Below, one piece after another: positions 9,450 through 16,700 of a stretch of 64,000 nt of DNA. Origin of the DNA: Traorella massiliensis (GTDB taxonomy: Bacteria; Bacillota_I; Bacilli_A; Erysipelotrichales; Erysipelotrichaceae); the NCBI RefSeq assembly GCF_900104665.1, contig NZ_LT629969.1, positions 653,716 through 717,715 on the forward strand. Reading direction: 5' to 3'. The number at the start of each line of letters is the position of its first letter. The first letter of the stretch is position 1. Under the pieces are notes generated by a model, which saw nothing but the letters and a program-made list of their open reading frames with translations, made no database searches and had not been told where the DNA came from. Position numbers and translations under genes: made by a program.

Positions 9450-10892
9450 ATGAGTAAAAGAAAATCGAAGAAACCGGAAAAAAATACGATTGATATTATA
9501 TTTTCCGCTGTTTTCTTACTTATAAGCATTATCTTTCTGGTATTGCTTTATATGCTGGATAAGCTTCCGTTGATGTACTATGCAGTGGTTGCAGTTATTG
9601 TATTTATCATAGCACTGATGTTGATCAGTTTACAGATGTCTAAGAAAATTCATAAGACAAATAAGACACTGGGAAAAATTATCATGGCTATTCTTAGTGC
9701 TGTAATGATCTTTGGAAGTGTCTACATATATAGAACAAATTCCGCTATAAAAAATATTGTTTCGGATAACACAAATAAGATTGAAGTAAGCGTCATAGTC
9801 TTAAAAGATAGTCCTATTGAATCAATAGAAGATCTTTCACAGACAATTGGTAATATCAATGTTGGTGATTATAGCTATATTGAAAAGGCGTTAGATGAAA
9901 TAAGAGAAGTTAATTCAGCGTTTTCTATACAAGATTATGTAGCTTTTGACCGTTTCGCAGATGCCTTATATAATGGAGATGTAGAAGCTATTATATTAAA
10001 TGAAGCTTTTAGAAGCCAGTTTGATGAAAATCATCCGGAATTTTCAAATGAAACAAGGGTGATCCAAAGCTATGTCTATGAAGAAGAACAAAAAGATATT
10101 TCAGTAAATGTTGATGTAACATCAGAACCGTTTACGGTTTATTTGACTGGAATTGATCAAAGCGGCAGTATTTCTACAGTAGGCCGAAGTGATGTCAATA
10201 AGGTCATGACCGTTAATCCAGCCACCCATCAAATCTTTATCGTCGATATTCCAAGAGATTATTATATTCCACAAGTATGTCAGGCAAATCAGTTAGATAA
10301 GCTGACTCATACGGGTATTTTCGGAGTAGATTGTACGGTAGAATCCGTATCGAATTATATGGGAATAGATATCAACTATTATGTGCGCATCAATTTCTCT
10401 TCTTTAGAAAAAATCGTAGATGCGCTTGGCGGTATTGATGTTAACAGTGAATATGCTTTTAGTGCTGGCGGATATACTTTTACTCAAGGTGTCAATCACC
10501 TTAATGGGGCACAAGCCTTAGCTTTCTCTAGAGAACGCTATTCTTTTGGCGGTGGCGATAATGTACGTATTGCGAACCAGACAAGAGTATTAACTGGAAT
10601 CATTAATAAAGTAACTTCACCGGCTATTATTACGAACTATCTTTCTTTTCTGGATGCCATCAGCGGTACTTTCCAGACAAATATGAGTGAAAGTGAAATC
10701 AATTCACTGATCAAAATGCAGCTGAATGATATGCAAGGGTGGACAATTACTTCGGATGCCTTGACTGGAACCGGTGGAACGGACTGGACACCTGCAAATG
10801 GTTTTAATGCTTATGTCATGTATCCGGATGAAACTTCTTTGGAAAGAGTTTTAGGAGAAATCAGGGCTATTAAAGAAGGAAGCAGTGAATAA
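9450..10892 (+). CDS. LytR-CpsA-Psr (LCP) family protein
   Basis: Membrane-bound LCP phosphotransferase, the family that attaches undecaprenyl-linked wall polymers to peptidoglycan. The 480-residue protein has a basic N-terminus and three hydrophobic helices within the first 100 residues. A region near 110-200 resembles part of a family-3 solute-binding fold (VEAIILNEAFRS). The LCP domain runs from about 225 with SDVNKVMTVN, IPRDYYIP, DKLTHTGIFG, LGGIDV and an Arg-containing SRERYSF...NQTRVL segment, so catalytic residues appear intact. It is a distant paralogue of the three-gene LCP cluster at 46.9-51.7 kb. Confidence 0.88.
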   Translation: MSKRKSKKPEKNTIDIIFSAVFLLISIIFLVLLYMLDKLPLMYYAVVAVIVFIIALMLISLQMSKKIHKTNKTLGKIIMAILSAVMIFGSVYIYRTNSAIKNIVSDNTNKIEVSVIVLKDSPIESIEDLSQTIGNINVGDYSYIEKALDEIREVNSAFSIQDYVAFDRFADALYNGDVEAIILNEAFRSQFDENHPEFSNETRVIQSYVYEEEQKDISVNVDVTSEPFTVYLTGIDQSGSISTVGRSDVNKVMTVNPATHQIFIVDIPRDYYIPQVCQANQLDKLTHTGIFGVDCTVESVSNYMGIDINYYVRINFSSLEKIVDALGGIDVNSEYAFSAGGYTFTQGVNHLNGAQALAFSRERYSFGGGDNVRIANQTRVLTGIINKVTSPAIITNYLSFLDAISGTFQTNMSESEINSLIKMQLNDMQGWTITSDALTGTGGTDWTPANGFNAYVMYPDETSLERVLGEIRAIKEGSSE

Positions 10893-10899
10893 TGAAAGA

Positions 10900-10927
10900 A
10901 AGACTCTCGATGAGAGTCTTTTCTCTT
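10900..10927 (+). terminator. Intrinsic terminator after LCP gene
   Basis: Nine-bp stem AAGACTCTC / GAGAGTCTT with a 3-nt loop, followed by TTCTCTT. Confidence 0.8.
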
Positions 10928-10953
10928 GAAAAAACAATGGGATTTGATAGAAT
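10926..10953 (+). promoter_or_regulatory. Promoter giving a probably leaderless mRNA
   Basis: TTGAAA at 10926-10931, then a 16-nt spacer and extended -10 TGA-TAGAAT ending at 10953. The ATG of the next gene is at 10961, so transcription should start at or within 1-2 nt of the start codon. No Shine-Dalgarno is present. Confidence 0.6.
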
Positions 10954-10960
10954 ATAGATT

Positions 10961-11959
10961 ATGGAAAATTTAACTGAATTTTTACGTAATTTAGCTGCTG
11001 TACTGATAGTTGCTTTTTTAATGATCTTTGCGGCATCACTGATTCCTGTTCAAAAAGCACAGGGGAGCAATACTTTTTTATATGCCCTTAGTGCAGATCT
11101 ATCCCATATTCATAGCCAGTATGCCTTATTAGAAGAAATGGAAAGCGGCAAGATACTGGCTTCTAAAAATATGCAGGATGCGATATATCCGGCTTCTATG
11201 ACAAAGATGATGACAGCCATCGTTGTTATTGAAAGTGTAGAGAATCTTTATGAAACACTTGTTATATTGGAAGATATCTATCCATATCTTTATGAACAAG
11301 AAGCTTCAATGGCTGGTTATCAGCCCAATGATGAGGTACCTATTCTGGATCTTCTCTATGGTGTTCTTTTACCTTCGGGAGCAGAATGCTCCCTAACTTT
11401 AGCGAACTATGTAGCTGGCAGTGAAGAAGCTTTCGCACAATTGATGAATGAAAAAGCAAGTGAGTTAAATATGAATCATACTCATTTTGTTAATTCGACA
11501 GGACTTCACAATGATCAGCAGGTGACGACCTTGGAGGATCTGTCCTATTTGATGCGCTATGCTTTAAAGAATGAAACATTCAAAGAAATCATTACTTCTA
11601 GCGAATATCTTTCACAGGCTACACAAAGCCATCCGGAAGGACTTTTGATGAAAAGTACGATATCTTATTCACTGATTGAAGAAAATGGTCAGGTAGATTT
11701 TTTAGGTGGTAAAACAGGATATACCGGAGAGGCTGGACAGTGCATGGCAAGCTTTGCGAAGGTGAATGGCAAAGAATATTTATTGATTACGGCAAAGGCA
11801 GATGGTGCTGCAGTATCAATGCCTTATCATATGATGGATGCCAGAGATATATATGAGCAAATTGGTATTTATAAGGCTTATGATGAAAATATGAGGATTC
11901 ATCAGAAACCTGCTTCCTTATTACATAAATATAATAGGGATACGATTCCACTAAAGTAG
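10961..11959 (+). CDS. Serine D-Ala-D-Ala carboxypeptidase (DacF/PBP5-like)
   Basis: Trims the terminal D-Ala of peptidoglycan stem peptides outside the cell. The 332-residue protein has an N-terminal hydrophobic helix (about residues 10-30), the SMTK active-site motif near residue 79 and the GGKTGYTGEAG (KTG) motif. The second motif reads SGAECS, so the usual Asn of SxN is Ala; similar SGA forms occur in some Firmicutes S11 peptidases, so activity is still likely. The C-terminal amphipathic domain seems short. The start codon has no ribosome-binding site and lies at the predicted transcription start. Confidence 0.88.
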   Translation: MENLTEFLRNLAAVLIVAFLMIFAASLIPVQKAQGSNTFLYALSADLSHIHSQYALLEEMESGKILASKNMQDAIYPASMTKMMTAIVVIESVENLYETLVILEDIYPYLYEQEASMAGYQPNDEVPILDLLYGVLLPSGAECSLTLANYVAGSEEAFAQLMNEKASELNMNHTHFVNSTGLHNDQQVTTLEDLSYLMRYALKNETFKEIITSSEYLSQATQSHPEGLLMKSTISYSLIEENGQVDFLGGKTGYTGEAGQCMASFAKVNGKEYLLITAKADGAAVSMPYHMMDARDIYEQIGIYKAYDENMRIHQKPASLLHKYNRDTIPLK

Positions 11960-11973
11960 ACAAAGGGATAAAT

Positions 11974-12007
11974 AAAATTCCACTTCATCAAGCAGAGGTG
12001 GAATTTT
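11974..12007. terminator. Bidirectional terminator
   Basis: AAAATTCCAC / GTGGAATTTT (10-bp perfect arms, 14-nt loop) between convergent genes. A- and T-rich arms give U-runs in both directions. Confidence 0.75.
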
Positions 12008-12008
12008 A

Positions 12009-12254
12009 TTATTTGCCAAATACCAGCATCACACTGCAGGCAATCAAGAGTCCTAACAGTAGTAACAATAATAATTTAGCGGGAAGATTTCCGAATTTAT
12101 GAGCAATCTTACCTATCATATGATGATCGCTCAAATCCTGATAATCTTTTTTTAATGCATAATAAACAAAAGCAATGATAGCTAAAACCCCTAAAACAGC
12201 ACCAAAAATTTGTTCACTGACAAGTGCTGAAAAAAAACGTAAAATACTTTTCAT
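12009..12254 (-). CDS. Small two-helix membrane protein of unknown function
   Basis: An 81-residue protein not recognised by family. It has one hydrophobic segment near residues 14-34 and another near 58-78, separated by a charged stretch with two adjacent His. The start follows AAGGAGAGG, a strong ribosome-binding site. It lies 43 nt downstream of the MerR regulator on the same strand and probably shares its transcript, so it may be the regulator's target or effector. Confidence 0.7.
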   Translation of the reverse strand: MKSILRFFSALVSEQIFGAVLGVLAIIAFVYYALKKDYQDLSDHHMIGKIAHKFGNLPAKLLLLLLLGLLIACSVMLVFGK

Positions 12255-12297
12255 TCTATCCTCTCCTTTTTGTAACTATACTAACATGATTTAAATA

Positions 12298-12690
12298 TTA
12301 TTTGCGTATAAGATTACTTACATAAGGTCGCTTGCCTGAAAGAACTTCATCATAGAAGTTTTGTTTCCAGTCGATATAGGCAACACTTTCTTCTAATTCC
12401 TGAATAGATATGCGTAATGCTTCCTGCTTTTTCGTAAGCATTTTTTTACGTGTTTGAATGGTTGATTCACCTTCAAGGCAAAGCTGCAGATATTCTTTCA
12501 TTTCTTGAATGGTCATACCACATTTTTTCAGACACACAAGATCTTTGATCCATTTTACATCCTGCTCATCAAAAATACGACGATTATTCTCGTCACGTTT
12601 AACATTAGGTACCAATCCCTCATTGCAATAATATTTTAACGTCTGATAGGTCATATTTGTTTCTTTACAGACTTGCATCATCGTGTACAT
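12298..12690 (-). CDS. MerR family transcriptional regulator
   Basis: A 130-residue DNA-binding regulator. The N-terminal winged helix-turn-helix is clear (TMMQVCKETNMTYQTLKYYC, then ...NRRIFDEQDVKWI), followed by a long dimerisation helix to about residue 115. The C-terminal tail is short and has no Cys cluster, so a metal sensor is unlikely; the AdhR/YfmP-like branch is more probable. The start follows GAGGAGGTAAC. It probably controls itself and the small membrane protein downstream; no operator could be singled out. Confidence 0.88.
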   Translation of the reverse strand: MYTMMQVCKETNMTYQTLKYYCNEGLVPNVKRDENNRRIFDEQDVKWIKDLVCLKKCGMTIQEMKEYLQLCLEGESTIQTRKKMLTKKQEALRISIQELEESVAYIDWKQNFYDEVLSGKRPYVSNLIRK

Positions 12691-12746
12691 TTAGTTACCT
12701 CCTCTAAAAAATTTTAATTTTTTTATAAAAAAGTTTGTAAAGAAAA

Positions 12747-12765
12747 AAGCCCTTGAAATGGGCTT
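12747..12765 (-). terminator. Terminator of tRNA-Thr
   Basis: AAGCCC / GGGCTT stem with 7-nt loop. Read on the minus strand it is followed by TTTTTTC, 11 nt after the tRNA 3' end. Confidence 0.8.
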
Positions 12766-12775
12766 GATTTAATAC

Positions 12776-12851
12776 TGGTGCCGGCTATGAGATTCGAACT
12801 CACAACCTCCGCCTTACCATGGCGTTGCTCTACCGTTGGAGCTAAGTCGGC
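12776..12851 (-). tRNA. tRNA-Thr (GGT)
   Basis: A 76-nt cloverleaf with encoded CCA. The anticodon loop ATGGTAA gives anticodon GGT, reading ACC/ACU. D arm GCTC/GAGC and T loop TTCGAAT are normal. Two weak points stand out: the acceptor stem has an A5-C68 mismatch, and the anticodon stem top pair 27-43 is A-G. It has its own promoter and terminator, so it is likely functional. Confidence 0.9.
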
Positions 12852-12859
12852 ATGGGATT

Positions 12860-12888
12860 ATTATAACGTATTTGCAAACTTTTGAAAA
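12860..12888 (-). promoter_or_regulatory. tRNA-Thr promoter
   Basis: On the minus strand TATAAT (plus 12860-12865) lies 8 nt before the tRNA 5' end. TTTTCA lies about 17 nt further upstream. It overlaps the divergent promoter of the ybaK-like gene. Confidence 0.6.
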
Positions 12889-12900
12889 GATGTTTATAAT
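12872..12900 (+). promoter_or_regulatory. Promoter of the ybaK-like gene, probably leaderless
   Basis: TTGCAA at 12872-12877, a 17-nt spacer and perfect TATAAT at 12895-12900. The ATG at 12908 is 7 nt after the -10 box, and there is no Shine-Dalgarno. Confidence 0.65.
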
Positions 12901-12907
12901 ACTTTGT

Positions 12908-13381
12908 ATGAAAAACGTTAAGACAAATGCTATGCGTCAGTTAGACGCAAAAAAAGTAAAATATGAAGTTTATACTTATGACACTGAGGATGGGATGATT
13001 GATGGCATCAGTGTCGCTCAAAAATGTCATCAGGATGTTAAACTGGTTTATAAGACTCTTGTAACTCGTTCAGCTTCTAAAAAAATCTATGTTTTTGTTG
13101 TGAATGTTGCCGATGAGCTGGACCTTAAGAAATGTGCAAAAGCGGTTCATGAAAAAAGTATTGAGATGGTACACGTCAATGAACTTTTAGGACTGACAGG
13201 TTATATACGAGGAGGATGTTCACCGATAGGCATGAAAAAGAAATATCCTGTTATTTTAAGTGATACAGCTTCTTCGATGGATTCGATTATCTTTAGCGGA
13301 GGTAAAATTGGCTGTCAGATTCATTGTTCGGTAGATGATTTTATGAAAATTACGCAAGCTTCTATGGCGCTTATTGTTTGA
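12908..13381 (+). CDS. ybaK: Cys-tRNA(Pro)/Cys-tRNA(Cys) deacylase (YbaK/EbsC type)
   Basis: Trans-editing factor that hydrolyses mischarged tRNA. The 157-residue YbaK/ProX domain has the conserved Lys segment KLVYKTLVTR, the CAKAVHEKSIEM helix and the GYIRGGCSPIGMKK loop. A start at 12908 matches the family N-terminus. A frame extending back to 12836 would run into the tRNA-Thr gene and is rejected. It overlaps the region just before the DUF296 gene and is probably co-transcribed with it. Confidence 0.92.
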   Translation: MKNVKTNAMRQLDAKKVKYEVYTYDTEDGMIDGISVAQKCHQDVKLVYKTLVTRSASKKIYVFVVNVADELDLKKCAKAVHEKSIEMVHVNELLGLTGYIRGGCSPIGMKKKYPVILSDTASSMDSIIFSGGKIGCQIHCSVDDFMKITQASMALIV

Positions 13382-13395
13382 AAGGATGGAGGACA

Positions 13396-13794
13396 ATGAA
13401 AACACATGTATTTCGTTTAACCTATGGTGCTGATTTGAAAAAAAGTCTTGAAGAATATATCAAAATGCATCATATCGATGCAGGTTATGTTGCTTGTTGT
13501 GTTGGCTGTGTCTATGAAACAGGACTTCGCTTAGCAGATGGCAAAACTCTTTTTCACGATAAAAACCGTTATGAAATTGTTTCGCTCATTGGTACGCTTT
13601 CTAAAGATGGCGTGCATTTGCATATTTCTTTGAGTGGAGAAGATGGCCATACGATGGGTGGACATTTGATGGAGGGGACACTTATCAATACGACTGCGGA
13701 AATCATTCTTCATGAATTGGATGAATTTGAGTTTGCACGTGAATTTGATGAAAAAACCGGGTATGATGAAATTGTCATGAAGGCAAAACACTAG
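13396..13794 (+). CDS. DUF296/PPC-domain protein
   Basis: A 132-residue single-domain protein of the PPC (PD1/DUF296) fold, known as small trimeric proteins in bacteria and, fused to AT-hooks, in plants. Marks are HVFRLTYGADLKKSLEEYI at the start and the HLHISLSGEDGHTMGGHL block with three His, a possible metal site. No AT-hook is present. The start at 13396 follows GGAGGA. It lies 14 nt after the ybaK-like gene. Biological role unknown. Confidence 0.85.
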   Translation: MKTHVFRLTYGADLKKSLEEYIKMHHIDAGYVACCVGCVYETGLRLADGKTLFHDKNRYEIVSLIGTLSKDGVHLHISLSGEDGHTMGGHLMEGTLINTTAEIILHELDEFEFAREFDEKTGYDEIVMKAKH

Positions 13795-13810
13795 CATTTT
13801 AAAAGGTATA

Positions 13811-13819
13811 TGATATACT
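13811..13819 (+). promoter_or_regulatory. Extended -10 promoter for trxA
   Basis: TGA-TATACT, 25 nt before the start codon. No clear -35. Confidence 0.5.
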
Positions 13820-13844
13820 AGAATCATCAAAAGGAGGATGCACA

Positions 13845-14153
13845 ATGAGAATTGTAAACAAGGAAGAATTTGAATCAATCAAAAATAATGGCATTGTATT
13901 AGTTGACTTTTATGCTGACTGGTGTGGACCATGTAAGATGGTAGCTCCAGTGCTTGAAGAACTTTCAATGGAATATGAAGGACAAATCAACTTCGTTAAA
14001 GTAAATGTTGATCAGGAAGGTGATCTTGCCGGAGAATACGGTGTGATGTCGATTCCAAATCTGGTTTTGATGAAAGATGGCCAAATAGTGAAACAGGTTG
14101 TCGGTTATCAGCCAAAACCAGCAATTAAAGCATTGATTGATACGGTTCTGTAA
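13845..14153 (+). CDS. trxA: Thioredoxin
   Basis: A 102-residue cytosolic dithiol-disulfide reductase with the active site WCGPCK near residue 27-32, an N-terminal VDFYADWC strand and the cis-Pro segment VMSIPNLVLMKDG. Length is typical. A strong AAGGAGG precedes the start. It is monocistronic, with an extended -10 upstream and a hairpin terminator downstream. Confidence 0.96.
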   Translation: MRIVNKEEFESIKNNGIVLVDFYADWCGPCKMVAPVLEELSMEYEGQINFVKVNVDQEGDLAGEYGVMSIPNLVLMKDGQIVKQVVGYQPKPAIKALIDTVL

Positions 14154-14156
14154 GTA

Positions 14157-14179
14157 AAGGCAGTAATTGCCTTTTTTCT
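14157..14179 (+). terminator. Terminator after trxA
   Basis: AAGGCA / TGCCTT with 5-nt loop, followed by TTTTCTTTT. Confidence 0.8.
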
Positions 14180-14180
14180 T

Positions 14181-14209
14181 TTGCTGATTCATACGACTTG
14201 TGGTATGAT
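14181..14209 (+). promoter_or_regulatory. Promoter for ABC-F gene
   Basis: TTGCTG at 14181-14186, a 17-nt spacer and extended -10 TGG-TATGAT ending at 14209. ATG at 14225, with GGTGA as ribosome-binding site. Confidence 0.6.
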
Positions 14210-14224
14210 TGAAACGGTGATTTT

Positions 14225-15982
14225 ATGTTAATAAGTGCAAGTGAGATAAGTAAGTTTCATAATGAGAAATGTATTTTAGATAACGTTTCTTTTTCTATCG
14301 AAGAAAATGATAAGATAGCACTTGTGGGTGTGAATGGTGTTGGCAAGAGCACGTTTTTAAAGATCTTGGCAGGAAAAGAAACTTATGAAGGAAAGATGAT
14401 TTACAAAAGTAATCTTCAGATTTCATATCTTGCACAAGATGATGATTTTGATGATGATCGTACGATTTTTGAGGTCGTACAGGAGAGGGCACCAAAATGT
14501 GAGGACTTTGAAATTCGCTCAGTGCTGACAAAACTAAAAATTGATGATCTGGATAAAAAGATCGCTACTTGTTCTGGAGGACAGAGAAAAAGAGTGGCTT
14601 TAGGTATAGCTCTTTTAAAATCGTGTGATCTTTTGTTGTTAGATGAACCGACCAATCATTTGGATAATGAAATGATCGAGTGGTTAGAAAAATATCTGAT
14701 CAAAATGAATCGTGCTTTAGTAATGGTAACCCATGACCGCTATTTTCTAGAAAGAATCGTTCATAAGATCATTGAGATCGATCGTTCTAAGATCTATGAA
14801 TATCAGGCAAATTACTCAGCCTTTCTTGAATTAAAACAACAACGAGAAGAAGTGGCTCTTGCCAATGAGCGTAAACGAAATGCCTTTTTAAGAGTTGAAC
14901 TTGAATGGATCCGTTCAAATGCTCAGGCACGCAGTACAAAAAGCAAGGAGCGTATTGCTCGTTTTGAAAAGCTATCAAATGTTGAAAAGATCAAAGAAAA
15001 CGGCAAAGTAGAACTGATTCATACTTCTACCCGTTTAGGTAAGAAAACAATCGAGATCGAGCATCTTGGAATGAGCATCAATCAGCAGACGCTCTTTACT
15101 GATTTTTCATATCATTTAAAGCGGAATGACCGAATAGGGATCATTGGCGATAATGGCTGTGGGAAAAGTACGTTTTTAAATTTGATTGCAGGTGATTTAA
15201 CCCCAACACAGGGACATATCGAAATTGGTGAAACGGTCAGAATTGGTTATTTCAAACAGGGAAGTGATGATCTGGATGATTCTAAGATCGTTAAAGATGT
15301 GATCATGGAGGTAAGCGATGATCTTGTTACTGATGAAGGACGATTGAACGCAAAAGCGATGCTGGAGAGATTTTTATTCGATTCTCATCTGCAGTATTCA
15401 CGTGTAAGCTATCTTAGCGGTGGAGAGAAAAGAAGATTATATTTATTGAAGGTACTTATGTCGGCACCTAATGTATTGCTTTTGGATGAACCAACTAATG
15501 ATTTAGATATTCAGACATTGAATGTCTTAGAAGATTATCTGGATCATTTTAATGGAGCCGTATTTGTCGTATCTCATGACCGTTACTTTTTGGATCGCTG
15601 TTGTGATTATATTTTTGCTTTTGAAAATAAAACGATTCATTCTTATGTCGGTACATATTCTGATTACTATAGTCATCATCAAAAAAATGAAAAGATCGTA
15701 AAAGAGAAGCAATCTTATAGTGAGATCAAAAAACAGCAACGGATGAATCAGCCATATCTTTCAAGTAAGGATAAAAAAGAGCTGGAAGGGATGGAAGAGG
15801 TATTGAAAAAGCTTGAAAAAGAACTTCAGGATATCGATGATGAAATGAACGAAACACAGGATTTTATAAAGATCAATGAACTTTCTAAAAAAAGAAGTGA
15901 AATCGAAGCGGAAATTGAAAGAAAGAATGAACGCTGGATCGAGTTATTAGAAATTGAAGAAGCCATTTCTTTAAAAAAATAA
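14225..15982 (+). CDS. ABC-F family ribosome-associated ATPase (Uup-like)
   Basis: Soluble protein with two ATP-binding cassettes and no membrane part; ABC-F proteins act on the ribosome. Domain 1 (about 1-250) has Walker A GVNGVGKST and signature CSGGQRKRVALG. Domain 2 (about 285-505) has GDNGCGKST and LSGGEKRRLYLL, each with a LLLDEPTNHLD-type Walker B. The linker near 205-260 is helical and basic. The C-terminal 80 residues form a charged coiled coil, as in Uup. 585 residues. Resistance or translation-factor roles cannot be told apart by sequence reading. Confidence 0.9.
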   Translation: MLISASEISKFHNEKCILDNVSFSIEENDKIALVGVNGVGKSTFLKILAGKETYEGKMIYKSNLQISYLAQDDDFDDDRTIFEVVQERAPKCEDFEIRSVLTKLKIDDLDKKIATCSGGQRKRVALGIALLKSCDLLLLDEPTNHLDNEMIEWLEKYLIKMNRALVMVTHDRYFLERIVHKIIEIDRSKIYEYQANYSAFLELKQQREEVALANERKRNAFLRVELEWIRSNAQARSTKSKERIARFEKLSNVEKIKENGKVELIHTSTRLGKKTIEIEHLGMSINQQTLFTDFSYHLKRNDRIGIIGDNGCGKSTFLNLIAGDLTPTQGHIEIGETVRIGYFKQGSDDLDDSKIVKDVIMEVSDDLVTDEGRLNAKAMLERFLFDSHLQYSRVSYLSGGEKRRLYLLKVLMSAPNVLLLDEPTNDLDIQTLNVLEDYLDHFNGAVFVVSHDRYFLDRCCDYIFAFENKTIHSYVGTYSDYYSHHQKNEKIVKEKQSYSEIKKQQRMNQPYLSSKDKKELEGMEEVLKKLEKELQDIDDEMNETQDFIKINELSKKRSEIEAEIERKNERWIELLEIEEAISLKK

Positions 15983-15991
15983 TACATTTTT

Positions 15992-16018
15992 AAGACGGTG
16001 AAGCCGTCTTTTTTTTTA
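15992..16018 (+). terminator. Terminator after ABC-F gene
   Basis: AAGACGG / CCGTCTT, 5-nt loop, followed by eight T. Confidence 0.9.
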
Positions 16019-16031
16019 TTCTGATAAAAAA

Positions 16032-16047
16032 GTTTAAAATATTAAAC
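16032..16047 (+). promoter_or_regulatory. Upstream palindromic operator of the pot operon
   Basis: Perfect palindrome GTTTAA-AATA-TTAAAC, 18 nt upstream of the -35 box. Its GTTTA half-site recurs in the downstream operator. Likely bound by the XRE-cupin regulator (inference). Confidence 0.6.
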
Positions 16048-16065
16048 AAAATATTTAAAATAGTG

Positions 16066-16093
16066 TTGCATTTATTTGAAAATTCTGTATAAT
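16066..16093 (+). promoter_or_regulatory. Promoter of the XRE-potABCD operon
   Basis: TTGCAT at 16066-16071 and TATAAT at 16088-16093, with a 16-nt spacer. It lies between two palindromes. Confidence 0.75.
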
Positions 16094-16118
16094 ATCATTG
16101 GTTCGATTAACAAAACAA

Positions 16119-16141
16119 TTTGTTTAGCATAACTAAACAAA
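16119..16141 (+). promoter_or_regulatory. Downstream palindromic operator
   Basis: Perfect 9-bp inverted repeat TTTGTTTAG / CTAAACAAA with 5-nt centre, placed after the predicted transcription start and just before the ribosome-binding site. It fits a repressor roadblock. Confidence 0.7.
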
Positions 16142-16154
16142 GAAAGGAGGGGCT

Positions 16155-16688
16155 ATGGACATAGGTCAGAAAATCAAACGCCTGCGGACGAAAAACGGAT
16201 TAACATTGGAGGAGCTGGCAAGCCGCAGCGAGCTTACCAAAGGTTTTTTAAGCCAGGTGGAAAGAAACCTGACCTCCCCCTCTATCGCAACTTTGAACGA
16301 TATACTGGAAGCTTTAGGTACGACACTGGCGGCATTCTTTAAAGAAGAACAGGAAGAAAAAAGTGTCTTTACCAAGGAAGATTATTTCGTTGATGAGCGG
16401 GATGGCTGTATCGTTAATTGGATCGTGCCAAATGCTCAAAAAAATGAAATGGAACCAATCTTGCTTGAACTTGAAGCAGGAGGAGAAAGCCAAAGACTTG
16501 ATCCGCATGATGGAGAGGAATTTGGATTTGTTCTCAGCGGACGCGTCATCCTAGTAGATGGAGATAAAGAAATTACGGTGCGCAAGGGAGAAACTTTCTA
16601 TATCAAGGGATTAAATACGCATTATCTCAAAAATGAAAGCAGTGCGCCTGCCAAAGTGCTGTGGATCACGACGCCGCCGCTATTTTAG
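16155..16688 (+). CDS. XRE-family regulator with C-terminal cupin domain (polyamine operon)
   Basis: A 177-residue regulator with an N-terminal helix-turn-helix (about 5-60: IKRLRTKNGLTLEELASRSE, then KGFLSQVERNLTSPSI) and a C-terminal cupin_2 barrel (about 105-175: HDGEEFGFVLSGRV). This is the PuuR-like arrangement found before potABCD operons, so polyamine-responsive autoregulation is inferred. Strong AGGAGGGG precedes the start; potA begins 12 nt after the stop. Confidence 0.9.
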   Translation: MDIGQKIKRLRTKNGLTLEELASRSELTKGFLSQVERNLTSPSIATLNDILEALGTTLAAFFKEEQEEKSVFTKEDYFVDERDGCIVNWIVPNAQKNEMEPILLELEAGGESQRLDPHDGEEFGFVLSGRVILVDGDKEITVRKGETFYIKGLNTHYLKNESSAPAKVLWITTPPLF

Positions 16689-16700
16689 GAGGAATAGAAT

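Noticed and set aside
12836-12907. Extension of the ybaK-like frame upstream of 12908
   Set aside because: It would run out of the tRNA-Thr gene and through a promoter, and it adds residues not in the family. The -10 box 7 nt before 12908 and the family N-terminus support the shorter gene.
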